The notes: a model not told the origin generated them from the letters alone. Positions 1-12,175 are shown, counted from the first letter of the stretch. The stretch is DNA of 64,000 nt from Suillus spraguei (GCA_016800925.1 JABCPU010000119.1:108822-172821); one strand, 5' to 3'. Made by a program: numbers and translations.

Positions 1-119
1 AGAGTCACGCCTCACACACATCGCGTCACACAACACCAACTGCCAATTCACCTTGTTCTAAGTCTTTTCTTGCTTCGTCTCCCTTAGTTGCCACTGTCCA
101 TTTCATACTCGAGCTCACC
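1..119 (+). promoter_or_regulatory. Promoter/5' UTR of ypt1
   Basis: This pyrimidine-rich stretch directly precedes the ypt1 start codon at 120. It has several CT-rich runs, common in the 5' leaders of highly expressed basidiomycete genes, and no clear TATA box. The assignment rests only on position and composition. Confidence 0.4.
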
Positions 120-1158
120 ATGCACACCAGTGAATACGACTATCTTTTAAGCTTCTTCTCATCGGCGACTCTGGTGTCGGAAAGGTACGTTGCTACTGCG
201 GCGACTAATTTCAAGTAACTGCTGACCTCGTCATTCAACAGTCTTGTCTCCTCCTTCGTTTCGCAGACGACACGTACACTGAGAGTTATATCAGTACTAT
301 TGGTGTTGACTTCAAGATCCGTACTATTGAACTCGAAGGCAAGACCGTCAAATTGCAGATTGTGAGTTGAGTGGCTTTCACGACTCCCCTTCTTTGGAGT
401 ACTGCAGCCAGGTGCCACAAGTGCGTGCACTGGAGTGCGCCAGTGCAGTCAACATACATTACTTGGCGAAGTCTCATTTTCACAATAACTTGTTACTTAC
501 ATACCATACGTGTACGCGTCACAGTGGGACACTGCAGGTACGTTCATACACTAGCTTCCATGTAATGGTGGGCTGATGTGAGAAGGCCAGGAAAGATTCC
601 GCACCATTACGTCCTCGTACTACAGAGGGGCTCACGGTATCATCGTTGTGTACGATGTTACCGATAACGGTGAGAATCCTTACCGGAAACGCCGACCTGA
701 ATGCTTACCTTGACAATAAGACACTTTTACGAACGTCAAGCAATGGTTACAGGAGATAGACCGCTATGCCTCTGAGGGCGTCAATAAGCTGTTGGTTGGA
801 AATAAGAGTGATCTCACTAGCAAGAAGTGGTAGAGTATAGCGTAGCGAAGGCAAGTATTTGGTTAGAACATCTCATTTGGGGAATATAGTTAACCACCTT
901 AGCAGGAATTTGCCGATCAGCTTACTATTCCTTTCCTGGAGACATCTGCAAAGAATGCGACGAATGTTGAACAAGCGTTTTTGACGATGGCGAAACAGAT
1001 CAAGGATAGGTGGACAAAATTTATCACGCAGCATTCACGCAGTTAACTGACTTGTTTTAAGGATGGGATCGACCTCGACGCCTGCTGGTGGTGCCAAATC
1101 ATCAACAGTGACACCAGGTCAATCCGTTCAGCAACAGCAGTCAAACCCCTGCTGCTGA
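120..1158 (+). CDS. ypt1: Ypt1/Rab1-type small GTPase (two one-base gaps)
   Basis: Rab1/Ypt1 GTPase, which drives ER-to-Golgi vesicle tethering on early secretory membranes. Across the exons one can read the P-loop GDSGVGKSC, the effector region [23 protein letters not shown], the guanine-specificity motif NKSD, the ETSAKNA motif, and a C-terminal NPCC ending as a double-cysteine prenylation site, with the stop at 1156-1158. Introns include about 362-526, 538-585, one after the VTDN codons, and one starting GCAAGT near 853 that looks like a GC-AG intron. The reading frame breaks twice. The T-run at 145-148 is one T short of the codons needed for DYLFKLLL. Near 826-828 one G is missing from the KKVVEY codons. 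Both are homopolymer losses in an otherwise perfect, normally essential protein, so sequencing error is more likely than a pseudogene. Confidence 0.88.
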
Positions 1159-1621
1159 AGGGGGTTATGACCGGCTTGGGGTCACTGGGATCACGTTATC
1201 GAGATTGTACGCCTTCGCGATGCCTCGTGACTGCAAGAATTGTATGATGATCCAATACTCAGGAGCGGGTTCCGTTATTATATTCCCTTTCTACATATCA
1301 TCAGCTACTTCGGACATGTTCTTTGCTCTTTATCAATTTTCTGCGTCCTAATTCTAGGCTTTTCTGCTCCTATTTTGTGTGATGACGAGAAGCTTGTGTA
1401 TGCTCCTATCCCCTTGAGTACTGATCTGAATCTCACGGCCCTGACCCCACCGATCGTCACGGAAAAGGTGGACTTTATCCTACGTTATCGCAAGCATGCG
1501 GCCCATCACAAGACACCCCAGGAATCAATATTTGATCAGTATGTCACTGATCACGTCCATATCGGTCGGATTGAGTTGTCGTCTTGGACAACTGGTGAAT
1601 TTATCATCGGTAATCCACAGG
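1159..1621. other. Intergenic: ypt1 3' flank and Argonaute upstream region
   Basis: This stretch holds the 3' flank of ypt1 and the upstream region of Argonaute. A 203-codon open frame starts at 1240 on the plus strand, but it runs into the Argonaute first exon in another frame and resembles no family I know, so I treat it as chance. Confidence 0.4.
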
Positions 1622-1629
1622 TATATATA
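1622..1629 (+). promoter_or_regulatory. TATA box of Argonaute gene
   Basis: TATATATA-like sequence about 85 bases before the ATG at 1710. Its position supports that ATG as the true start. Confidence 0.5.
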
Positions 1630-1709
1630 CCCCTCCATCCTGCGCTCATTTCTTCAGTCAAGTCAATCGAACCACTCTTCACACTTTCAAACGCACACAT
1701 CACATCGAA

Positions 1710-4700
1710 ATGTCTTCTCGAAGGGGCGTACCGCAACAAGTTCTCACCAACTCATTCGTCATCTCGAAACTGCCGGCTAAGACCCAATATTTTCAATACG
1801 AAGGTAAGTTTCACTCTTGCTACGATGATACATCAGCTGAACTTCATATAGTTGGTGAGTATTTGTATACCGGTGGCCGATGATGGCACCTCACTCCAAT
1901 ATAGCGATCTCTGGCGGCGGAAGGGATGTCAAGAACGCTCGTAGGAGGATCGAGGTGTTTGAACGTCTCCAGAATCACACTGACCCGAGGCTATTCACGC
2001 CGCGCTGTATTTTTGATGGAGCCGTCATTATGTACTCCTCCCGCGAGCTTCCACTGTCCGGCAGGGACTCTCAAACCGTAAGAGCTAGGGTGTTCGAGTC
2101 GGAACTACTGATCGATCCTCTACTTCTGGTCGTAAAATAGTTCGAAGTCAATATGTCTGACAAGCCCCGAACAGATGGGTCTGCCCCGACTCGTGGGATC
2201 CTCCAGGTATCCCTGAAGAAGGTCGCCGCCGAACCGATCGACTTCAAGTATGTATATTTTTTGTCGAGCGAGATTTTATGCTCATCGTCAAATTATAGTG
2301 GTTTGCAAGCGTTCATCGACGGAAAACAGACCAAGCAGACTCCTCAGGTCCTGACTGCGATTAATGTGCTCCAGCTGATCATCCGCCAAGGACCTAATTT
2401 GTGCGTCGCGCTTTTGTCATTATTTGGCCAGGAAAGCTCATTTTTTCCTGCAGGAAATACCCGAACAACACGCGCGCTTTCTTTACCAAAGATGCCGGCA
2501 TACAAACCTTAGGTGGAGGCCTGGAATTGTGGCGCGGATACTTCCAGTAAGTCCAGTATCTCTCTGGCGACGCTTATTTGACCAACGTGCAATAGGAGTG
2601 TTCGCCCTACCATAGGAAAAGTCCTAGTGAACATCGATGTGTCGACAGCGGTCATGTAAGCAAGCCCGCCTCAATTATTACATATTAGCACTCATGTAGA
2701 TTTCAGGTTCAAGCAGGATAGCTTTCAGAACACCGCTCTCGCCGTTCTAAAGCAGAGGGATGCTCGTGCACTGGACCTCCGCGCAGAGTCGCCGCAATTC
2801 CGGCAATTGAAAAGTTTTTTCAAGGGTGTTTCTGTCACGCTCGTTCACCGGCCGGGTCTTAAAAAGATTCGAGGCTTGGTTCCTAACGCCGGCAACTTTG
2901 AGTTCGAAAACACCACGGTCAAGGTAAGTTTCAATATGAATCGCATTCATACCAGCCTCTCTCACCGCGAGTGCAGGAGTACTTTGAGAAAACTTGGAAT
3001 CGCCGACTGTCGTATCCGAATATCATCGGTATTCAAGTTGGGTCAAAGGATCGCGATGAGGTCATCCCAGCGGAGATGTGTAATATTGCCCCGGATCAAC
3101 GTTATACTCGCAAGCTTCCTCCCGAGTTCTCGCCATCCATGGTAAAATTCTCTTCGAAGAATCCCCAGGATCGCCTAGCGCTCATCAGCGCCGGCATCAA
3201 TAATTCTATAACGGCCGACCAACGCTCTGTAAGTAACACATTCATCTTTGTATGCGCTTAATTGACTGCCTGTATAGGCTCTGGATTATCAAAATTCGCC
3301 GTTCCTACAAGACGCTGGGATCACCGTGTCTCCTGATCCCATCTTAGTCACCGGGCGTGTCCTTCCAACGCCAAAGATTCACTACGGAAACCCTGCTTCG
3401 AGTAGGCCGGTGGTAAGTCCAGGGCGCCAGAATGCATGGATCACAACGATTTGATCCTCCACTTACAGCAACCGAGGAATGGTTCGTGGAACGTCATAGA
3501 CCAAACCTTCCATGAGCCGAAGAGTCTATCATCCTGGGGGATTCTTAACTACTCAAGGGTCAATGATCAAACAATTAACCGGTTCATCAATACGTTACTC
3601 AACGCCTGTAAAAAACTTGGTGCCATAATCTCTTTATCTTCTACGCATTTTGGACTAACCTTTTTTGTCTCAGGAATGGGTAAATGCGGTATTAAATTTG
3701 GATTCTAGCTGCTGATCGTTTTTGGCAGATGTATCACCGCCTGCCGCTAGTCAGTCGGGATCTGGAGCGTCATCTGTAGTGAACGTAAGTGCTACGTCAA
3801 TCAACCGTCGACATGAACTCAATCGAGCAGGATATGAGGTCACTTAAACATTCCGTTCACGGTAAGATAGGCAAAGATCCGGAGATGGTACTAGCCATCC
3901 TGCCAACGAGCTCAACTGATATATATCACGCGATCAAATCATTTGGTGACGTTATTGCTGGTGTACGTGCCCATATCTGATTAGTTAGAATGATGCTCAC
4001 ATCTTGCCTAGTTCCCAACACAGTGTGTCGTGAGTCATGTCGCGTTGTTTACGACTTCCATTATAACCATCTTCTCCATCCAGCGAGAGAACAAGATCGA
4101 GCGGGCAAATGACCAGTACTGTGCCAATCTAGGCATGAAGTATGTCAAATCCCGAAGTCTCTCCCGTTGTACACCATTGACTCGTTTTGTAGAATCAACG
4201 CCAAACTCGGAGGCGTTAATTCGTTGCCAAGGTCAGGTGCGTTGGAAAAGCTCACAAGTGCCCCATTCATGGTTATCGGTATGTACCGTCTCTGTTTGAC
4301 CCTGGAGACTCATCGATGGCTGGTTCATCCTGCCCCAGGTGCCGATGTGGGGCATCCTGCACCTGGCATGGTAAACCAGCCCTCAGTGGCATCTCTCGTT
4401 TATTCCTTTGATCGGTATGCTGTACGGTACGAGGCCATGATGTCGGTCCAGCACCCCCGTCAAGAAAAGATCGACGAATTGCGAAAACTGGTATACGTGA
4501 GTTCGTTCCGTCTGCTATATGTACACGCGGTTCAACTATCTCCAGCGTGCGATCGAGGAGTTCGGTGACCGTAATAGGGCGGCACCCGTGCGCATCATTT
4601 TCTTCCGGGATGGTCTTTCCGAAGGGGAATACGCGCTCACGGGAAAAGAGGAGATCGAGGATATCACGGGTGAGTGTTGTCTAGCGACGGCTATTTATTT

Positions 4701-5574
4701 GTTCACCGTGGCTACTAGGAGCGATCGATGACATTTGGCGTGACAAGAACGTAAAGAGCGGGAAACCCGAGTTGACGTTCATAGTTGTAGGTAAACGGTA
4801 AGTCTGCAACATATTCTGTGTATTCCCTCAGGCTCATCCACTATTTATCAAGACACCATGTCCGGTTTTTCCCGAAGAATAGGTGCGTTGCCTTGTTATT
4901 GCTTCCGTTTCTATTCGATTCATGGATGCGTGTCTAGGAACGAGGGAGACAGGTCTGGTAACTGTCCGCCGGGATTCGTTGCCGATCAGGGAGTAGGCAA
5001 TCCAGCAGTGCGGGATTTCTACTTGCAGTCGCACGGAGGTCTTCTCGGAAGTTCGTCCTTCATAATTACTCAACTTCGTCGACCACTGATTATCTGTGCA
5101 GCTAGTAGACCTAGTCATTATATCACGCTTAGAGATGACATTTATAAGCACAACGTGGACGAGTAAGTTTACAGCCTGTCACTGTCATATGACCCGCTCA
5201 CTTTCCTCTCAATAGCCTACAAGAACTCGCGTTCACGTTATGCCATGCTTACGCTCGTGCCACGCGTTCCGTTTCAATTCCCGCTCCCGTTTATTGTAAG
5301 TCACTTATCGCCATCCATCGCAGACACTTCTAACACGCTCCCGTTCCTCTTCTAAAGATGCCGATGCGAGTATCACCATCCTGTCCAAGCAACGAGATCC
5401 ATACTGATTATTCAACAGATCGTCTGTGCACGCGGCGCGTTCCATTTCAACCCCGCCATGGGTTTTGATGCCGCTACAATCTCTAGCAACGATGATGCGT
5501 TCGACCTTGAAAGGTGGAGGAAGAACTTCAAAGACAAGCATGTGAACTTGTCGAAGAAGATGAATTTCATGTGA
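1710..5574 (+). CDS. AGO1: Argonaute (PAZ-PIWI) RNA-silencing slicer
   Basis: Argonaute family protein (QDE-2-like), which binds small RNAs and cuts or represses complementary transcripts. The start MSSRRGVPQQ at 1710 follows a TATA box, and the stop is at 5572-5574. Domains read in order: N domain (GGGRDVKNARRR), linker L1 (GGGLELWRGYFQ near 2512-2550, then SVRPTIGKVLVNID), PAZ (about 2705-3230, with YFEKTWNRRL), MID (ILPTSSTDIYHAIK near 3900) and PIWI (about 4290-5574). Candidate catalytic residues are all present: D in GADVGHP, E in PRQEKIDEL, D in FFRDGLSEG, and H in GAFHFNP, which is a DEDH tetrad. There are roughly 20 introns of 50-65 nt, and the protein is about 940 residues. It is intact across all exons I could join; the exon path near 1803-1905, with a possible micro-exon, is least certain. 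Confidence 0.93.
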
Positions 5575-6443
5575 CATCATGGAGACTTGCGCACGCGTTG
5601 ACTCAGAAGCTTGTAGGACATATATAAATCAAGATATGTAGGATGTCGCAGCATTGTTAGAATGAAACCAATGAACGTGATTCTTTTTTCGGTGTTCTCT
5701 TTCCTTGTGCATTGCTTCGGCTTGAAGTTCCTGGGCCTGCTACGGTTGTGCCTTTTAGATAAAGAACCACGTATTGTGGACAGACCTGGGTAAATCATAT
5801 GCCTCTCGGCGACGAGCCTAGAGTCCAGACCGGTCCCATAAAGCCGCATTGGTCTGACAGCACCGTTTGTTTGCGCCACACAGGATTGGAACTGCGTGCT
5901 TGGCTATGAGGTATCAACCTGTCAGAGTTCGTCAACAGAACGAACAAGTTACAACTAGATTTGATATTGTATTTCATCTCGAGTCGTAGTTGATGCGGCG
6001 AGGCGATACCCGTGGAGATGCACTTGTAGGAATCAATTCACTGCATCAATCAAGACGTACGGTAAGAGTGAGCTGTTGGGAAGTACTGCTTAGCTGGTGG
6101 AACTGGAGGTGCAAGTCAAGTTAGGACCAGATGCTTCTCAGTATAAAGCACAGTCTATCGGTTAGCCATATGCGCAACTCACAGACTTTCTAGTGGACGT
6201 GGACATCTACCTCAAAATACCGGGAGGATGTTCAACTAGCCTTTTTTGGAGCAATGCATCGAAGCAAGCACCTTGCAGCGCCATACGCCCATGTGCAATC
6301 TATTTGATATACATAGACCTATAAGTTTAGTTCTACCGCAATCGCCTAAGTGGAATTGCTGCATTTGTTGTGTTCACCACCCACGGGAAGCGAGTCTCCC
6401 TCCTTTCAAATTTGCATCGCTAAAGAACGGAGATCAACATATG
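5575..6443. other. Intergenic between convergent Argonaute and PDX1
   Basis: Convergent 3' flanks. A 100-codon antisense frame at 5577-5879 has no recognisable family. I see no RNA gene or repeat here. Confidence 0.4.
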
Positions 6444-7933
6444 CTACGAGAGTAAATATAAACATGAAACTTGCATCGTGAGACCGACCATAGGAGCGCC
6501 GATATCTTCTGATACCTGATTTCGAATTTAGTGTGAAACACGTAGAGATGAGGTAAGGAGTCACACCTCAGCAAGCATGTTGGGGTTGTTATGATGAGTC
6601 ACCTAGTGCATCGTGTCAGTTGCGATGGCATGATCAATGGAAGGAGATAAGGTACCGCTTGTACGATGGCTCGCGCCCGTTTGGCCGGATCGCCAGACTG
6701 GCAAAAGGTTGAGTGAATAGAGATTATTCGCAAGTCATTCAGGACCTACGTGGAAAATGCCAGAACCGACAAATACTATTAGCCGCTTGCATCAGCATCA
6801 ACGTCAACAAAGCTTTAATAGAACCTACTTCCGTCGCAGCCCAGCTGCATCATAAGTGCTGCGTCAGCTAAGATCCACACACGTCAATTTTCCACTTCAC
6901 AGGATCAGGATCAGCAAGTACCTGGGGTGGCGATACCTCCAGCGGCAAAGTTGACAACTGGCAACCGTTTTAGGCGAGCTGTTTCCTTGAGGAGGTGGAA
7001 GGGGGCCTGGATCTCCTTGGCATATGCATACAGCTCTTCTTCATTCATGACGCTGGCCTTTCTGATCTCACTCATGACTGAGCGTTGGTGGCGGACTGCC
7101 TCGACGACGTTACCGGTTCCAGCCTCGCCCTTTGTGCGGATGAAAGCGGCACCTTCTGAAATGCGGCGAAGGGCTTCGCCGAGGTTACGGGCGCCGCATA
7201 CGAAAGGGATTTTAAAATTGTGTTTATTGATGTGATGTTCGTTATCTGCAGGAGTGAGAACTTCAGATTCGTCAATGTAGTCTATGCCGATGGCTTGTAG
7301 AATCTAATTTTGGTAAGATGGCGATGCAAATGAATGGAATTAGGCGAGTTGGCATCACGATGAAGATAGGGACTCGCCTGGGCTTCTACAAAGTGACCGA
7401 TGCGCACTTTTGCCATGACAGGGATTGTGACGGCATCGACGATGGACTTGATCATTGCAGGATCGCTCTATATTGTGGAGATGAATGAAAGAGATCATTG
7501 TGAAAGTAAAAGAAAGGCGTACCATACGTGCAACGCCGCCTTCGTTGCGAATGTCTGCAGGAACACGTTCGAGTGCCATGACAGCACATGCCCCTGCCTC
7601 CTCGGCAATGCGTGCCTGAAGTGAGACAAGTTGAGTGAAAAGTCAGGGGCGGGATATAAAGATTCGCACCTGGTCTGGGTTAGTGACATCCATGATGACA
7701 CCACCCTGGATGGGATCAGAAAGGGAAAGTACAGATTTGGAGTGGGAGCACCTTTAGCATTTGAGCCAAGCCTGATTTTACCTGGGAATGGTGAGTATTG
7801 GAATGGGATTGATATTGTGGGACCACCGTACGCCAAATGTTCCCAACTTGCTATTTGATGTATCGCGTTGTGCTGATCTTGGGATTGCAGCAGATACTGG
7901 GGCTTGTTGAGGGGTAGTTGCAGGAGTGGACAT
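6444..7933 (-). CDS. PDX1: Pyridoxal 5'-phosphate synthase subunit PDX1/SNZ1
   Basis: PDX1 (SNZ) synthase subunit of the deoxyxylulose-independent vitamin B6 pathway. It joins ribose 5-phosphate, glyceraldehyde 3-phosphate and ammonia supplied by the PDX2/SNO glutaminase. The ATG is at 7931-7933 ([10 protein letters not shown]). The exons give [56 protein letters not shown], then the [20 protein letters not shown] block, [34 protein letters not shown], and near the end [33 protein letters not shown] and [14 protein letters not shown], with the stop at 6444-6446. The (beta/alpha)8 family core, including the lysines of the MDV and K-GEAGTGN regions, is present. At least eight short introns are visible, several around small exons near the 3' end. 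There is no frame damage. Confidence 0.92.
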
Positions 7934-8315
7934 GATGGTGATGAGTAGAAAGATTTGTTGACATTCGGTGAACGGAACGGAGTCGGAAAGCTAAACATGA
8001 GTAAATAATAATAGGCGATGAGCATGAGATTGTCACGTTACATGGTATGTGATTTGGTTGGTTGGTAAGACAAGGAGAGATGGAATGTCAGAATGGACAG
8101 GTGCGTGGAATAACTGCGATATGATGATGATCGGAATTTGAATTAGAAACAAAGCCAGCAGAACTACCTGAATCTGTCCAAATAAATATGAAATTGACCT
8201 CCTTGCCTCCTTACGTAGCTATGGCGTTCCTACTCACTTATTTACCTTTATCCGAAGGTCTCACTCTCCATATAAGACTCATCATCTTTTCCTTCCTCCC
8301 TTCTCTCTCACCATC
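7934..8315. promoter_or_regulatory. Divergent promoter region, PDX1 and 8316 gene
   Basis: The 382 bases between two divergent start codons. A TATAAG at 8271-8276 lies about 45 bases before the plus-strand ATG at 8316. No clear TATA box is visible on the PDX1 side. Confidence 0.45.
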
Positions 8316-8818
8316 ATGTCCCTAGACTCCTTTACCCTTGACGAATACTGGTGGTGGTTTAACGCTTTCGACAAAGCTCAATGTATGTATTCTTATATTC
8401 CCCCCCCCACACAAACCTCCTAATCATCTCCTTCTCAGTTCCCCCATCCCCTTCTGAAACATGTTCTTCCTTCTCAACCGACCTATCACCTTCTCCAGAA
8501 CCAGTCACAATACGTGTCGTTTGTGATGTTCCCCTACAAGCCCCTCGTCCACTTCCATATCACTCTCCTACTTTCCTCAAATTCGATCTACCCGATCCCG
8601 ACGAAGACTTGTCCCACCCACCCTACACACACAGACCCTCGAAACGTAAACGTGATCACAACGACGACCACGATATTGATCATCATGTTCCTCTAAAACG
8701 CCGAAATGCTGCCTTACAACGATGGCCAGCCGGTGTTCACCGCCAACCTCACGCCGCTAGCGCTAAACAGGGTCGTTCTCACGTATATACCGCTACCCGC
8801 CCTGATCGCTTCCGATGA
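8316..8818 (+). CDS. Small basic protein, unknown function
   Basis: Two-exon gene (8316-8382 and 8439-8818) giving 148 residues. The start MSLDSFTLDEYWWWF follows a TATA box by about 45 bases, and the single intron has GTATGT and CAG ends. The N terminus is acidic and aromatic. The middle is rich in Pro and Ser, and a basic cluster SKRKRDHNDDHDIDHH ends in LKRR, which could be a nuclear localisation signal. The C terminus is Arg/His rich. I recognise no family. The consistent frame across the intron and the good promoter context favour a real gene; a nuclear location is only inferred. Confidence 0.55.
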
Positions 8819-9441
8819 ATCATTCCCCATCTTAGGGGCATCCTTCTCACTTCTTATTATTCCCTTCAGTCAGTCCTTTTCTCTCCCCTCCAATTACTCT
8901 CCTTTCTAACATTCCACTCAGTCCATATCTGTATTATCCAGCCTCATTATGTATATCTGGCCACCGCCACTTGATCTCTGCCACTTATTTTGTCACAGCT
9001 TAATTCGCACAGTACGTTTCCTCCGCACCCAAACCACCCAAACTTAGATCCATAATTACCAGCATTAACTCCACATTGTACAGTATTACATAGCATTTCA
9101 TCTGATTCTTTCAGATAGTGGAATCGTAGCATATGATCATCACCTCATGCAACCCATCCTTTTTTCAAAGTTGCAAACATGACGTCCGACCTCGACGCCC
9201 AATTCAATACTTTCATTTCCGCAAGTTCCATTTTATGCCGCACAGTCCCTGACGGCATTTCACCGTACTTGAAACAACCCCATCGTCTCCACAATCACCA
9301 CGGTGTAGAAGCAAGCACTCCACCGTCTACAACAGGCAGTTACTATATCGTGTATTATTAGCTTCCGCACCGGTACCATTCTACTTACGTTACAACCGGA
9401 TAGTGGTCTAGGGCTCAGTCTAAATACTCAAATATCGGAAC
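8819..9441. other. Intergenic, convergent 3' flanks
   Basis: The 3' flanks of the small basic-protein gene and the RS-domain gene. Short open frames here (for example 9179-9361 and 8947-9132) show no family resemblance. No tRNA or repeat was seen. Confidence 0.4.
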
Positions 9442-11061
9442 TCAGGCTGTGGAGCCAGAGAACTCTGCCTCAAAATCAAAAAACCCATTTGCACTAGCAG
9501 CTTTCCTTCGATGATCCTCCGCATGCTCACGTCGTATCTGAGCGGCGCGGAGGTCTATAGTAGTGATTTCCAGTTCGTGCAACGCTCGGCGTACACCTTT
9601 AGAGATCTGCACTTGTTCCGATGCCGCGCGTGAACGACTGGCTTCGATGGCTTCGATTTGGGATAGCTGTGTTGTCTCGTGTTAATGTGGATGCGATGTG
9701 ATAGGATTAAGAATTACCTCGTCTTTGTATTTTTGCCCTAGCCGTTCTTTGAGAGTTTCACGGCGCGTAAAGGGGGGGAGGAATGGTGCTGTGGGGGCTT
9801 TGGGCATCTCACCTGAGGGTTCCTCTGGTACTAGGTGTTTGAAGGATGAAGCAGGAGATGGTGGCGTCGGTGGCGTTTTGACTGCGCCAATAGCGTGATA
9901 AGGCGAGTCACGCATTTTAAAGTCACCTTCGACATCTTGGTCAGCGGGTTCCTCTTTGACTTTTGAGCTGGAAGCTGGAGAACGACCGAGATGTACATCT
10001 TCAATGACCGATTCGGTTCTGAGATGATCATCGTCCTTAGGTTCGGCTTTGACATGCGGAGAGGCTGACTTGCTGGCTGATTTCTCATGTGGGGCGTGGA
10101 GCGACCGTTGGGAGTGTGCCGGGGAAGCCGGGAGCCGCGTTTCTTCATCCGTACGATCGGGCTTGATATCTCGAGACAAGGAGCGCTTCGAAGGACGGGG
10201 ACTGGGAGTCTGACTTCCGTGTCGCCTGTCATCACCGCGGTGATCTGAATAGTGACTTCGTGTCGCTGAAGGTGGATGGGGAGAATGCCATGACTTCACC
10301 GGAGATCTCGATGAATGTCGAAGAGTGCTGCCATCAGGAGAAGGCGGCCTGCTGTACCGTCTGGGTGAGTGTGAACGACGAGGAGACTTTGCAGGCGAAT
10401 AGTGCTCCCGACGACGTTCATTTGAATCTACAAAATCAGATATTAAAAATCAATAGCATAGTATATTTGGGGGTATACCTCGACGTGGGGAATACGGAGC
10501 TCTGCGCATACTCGATCTCTCCTTGTCATCGAATCTTCGTCTATCATGGTGATTCCTGTCATATTCCCGACTCCTGCTTCGCCCTCCGTAGTCTCTGTCT
10601 CGCTCCGAATCGCGGGCTCGCCAACTTCCTCCTCCGCGGTAGCTACTCCCTCTGCGCGGCGAAGCACGTCCTCTCCCACGTCCTCGTCCTCTCCCTGGAT
10701 GTTCATCACGCGTCCAAGCCCTGTCGTCTCTACGCTCCGAAACTCTTCTGTCTGGCTCCCACCCCCTCTCTCCTCTGGTGCGCTCGTCACGGTAGTACTC
10801 ACGGTCGTTCCGAGAAGGCGAGGTGTAGGTATCTCTTCTTCGAGGCGAACGCGGTGGTGGTGACCTGGGTGGATGATAACTTCTATCTCTGTCTCGCTCG
10901 CGATCCCTGTCCCTGTCTCTATCTCTGTCGTCGCGTCTGGGACGGTAATGATCTGGTGCAGCCATTGGCACTGGCCGACCTACATATCGCCTATCGTCTG
11001 AAGGCTCAGGCCAGGTACTTGCTGTTCTGCTGATTTCTGGTTTTGGAGGTAGACCGCTCAT
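9442..11061 (-). CDS. RS-domain (Arg/Ser-rich) nuclear protein
   Basis: Three exons (10479-11061, 9718-10427, 9442-9666) separated by two 51-nt introns encode 505 residues starting MSGLPPKPEIS. Residues of about 40-190 are dominated by RD/RE/RS dipeptides, with RGRGRGRGR (RGG-like) and SPRR runs. The middle has repeated SPxR and KxE segments and sumoylation-like VKAEP and VKEEP motifs. The C-terminal third is helical and charged (ETLKERLGQKYKDE, then RRALHELEITT) and ends FEAEFSGSTA. RS-rich proteins act in pre-mRNA splicing and in coupling splicing to transcription; the exact orthologue is not clear. It is head to head with cyclin L, with about 100 bases between start codons. No RRM is visible. 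Confidence 0.75.
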
Positions 11062-11162
11062 GGGGAGTTGTGTACAAGGCTTGTGAAGGGTGTGTATTTA
11101 GTGCCGCGGAGATTGAATTCAATAATCTTTCTGTGGTGCAATACTTGGCTGCAGCGCCAGAC
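11062..11162. promoter_or_regulatory. Short bidirectional promoter RS protein/cyclin L
   Basis: Only 101 bases separate the minus-strand ATG of the RS-domain gene (11059-11061) from the plus-strand ATG of cyclin L (11163). Both genes must share this regulatory DNA, so co-expression is likely. No TATA box is obvious. Confidence 0.6.
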
Positions 11163-12175
11163 ATGCCTAACGTTGATTTAGTTCCATTGGCTTCGACGTC
11201 TCAGGTTGAACGCACCCCTTCTAGAGAGGATGGTATACCTGCGGATTTAGAAGAGGATCTTAGGGCATTTGGATGCAAGCTTATTCATGAAGCTGGTATA
11301 TTACTGAAACAGTACGTCCAGCGCAGCGTCTGCAGTTTATCAATCATGAAGCCTCTGGACAGAAAACAAATTGCTGTAGCAACAGCTCAAATCCTATTCC
11401 AACGTTTCTGGTATACAACTTCCATGAAACAATTCGGCATCGGCGTGAGTCCTCTACTCCCATCCCACCACAAGTCAACTAATCACGCTCATCACACAGG
11501 ACATCGGAATGGGAGCTCTATACCTCGCATCCAAACTCGAAGAATGCCCGCTCCGGATCCGCGACCTCATCAACATCTACGACCTCCTTCTTCAACGCAC
11601 ATCCCACATCCTTTCCTCCCCAAAAACCAAAGACACCTTCAAATACGCCCCAATGTCTTACTTTGGCAACACCTTTTACGATCTCAAAGACGCGCTCGTC
11701 GTAGCTGAAATGCAGATCCTCAAGCGATTGGGGTTTAACGTCCATGTGCTTCTGCCATATGGCACGCTTATAAACTATCTCCGCGTTTTGGGGCTGACGA
11801 GTAGGAAGGATGCTTGTGCGAAGGCGTGGGGGTATCTTAACGATGCGTGAGTGGATCTCGTATGTATTCCTTCGCACCTATTAATAAGAGCGTAGCTTGC
11901 AAACGCCTGTGTACGCGTTATACGCAGTCCCAACGATAGTCAGCGCAGCTATCCTCCTTGCTTCTCGTCAACTTGATATATCGTTGCCTTCTGCTCCGCC
12001 TCATTGTTGGTGGGACCTGTTTGATGCGCCTTGGGAGGACGTGTGGAGCGTTTGTGGGTATGTCATGCGTTTGTATCGCGAGCGCGTGCCGGAGGAGAGG
12101 ATGAGGGTGTTGAGATTGGTGGGTAAGAAGGATGTGAGGGCGTGGTTGGAGGAGAATGCTGTTGTGCAGTCTTGA
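11163..12175 (+). CDS. Cyclin L-like transcription/splicing cyclin
   Basis: Four exons (11163-11311, 11363-11444, 11500-11846, 11896-12175) encode 285 residues. After a short N terminus comes SREDGIPADLEEDLRAFGC, then two cyclin folds. The first holds KQIAVATAQILFQRFWYTTS and GMGALYLASKLEECPLRIRD; the second holds PVYALYAVPTIVSAAILLAS. This is the cyclin L pattern, a partner of CDK11/CDK12-type kinases in transcription and splicing. Animal cyclin L has its own C-terminal RS domain, which this protein lacks, while the divergent neighbour at 9442-11061 is RS rich. The frame is intact with standard GT-AG introns. Confidence 0.88.

Noticed and set aside
1240..1851. 203-codon plus-strand ORF between ypt1 and Argonaute
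   Set aside because: It overlaps the first Argonaute exon in another frame, runs across the TATA box and resembles no protein family. A chance frame is the simpler reading.
10260..11033. 257-codon plus-strand ORF
   Set aside because: It is the antisense shadow of the RS-domain gene. Arg/Ser-rich codons leave long open frames on the opposite strand.
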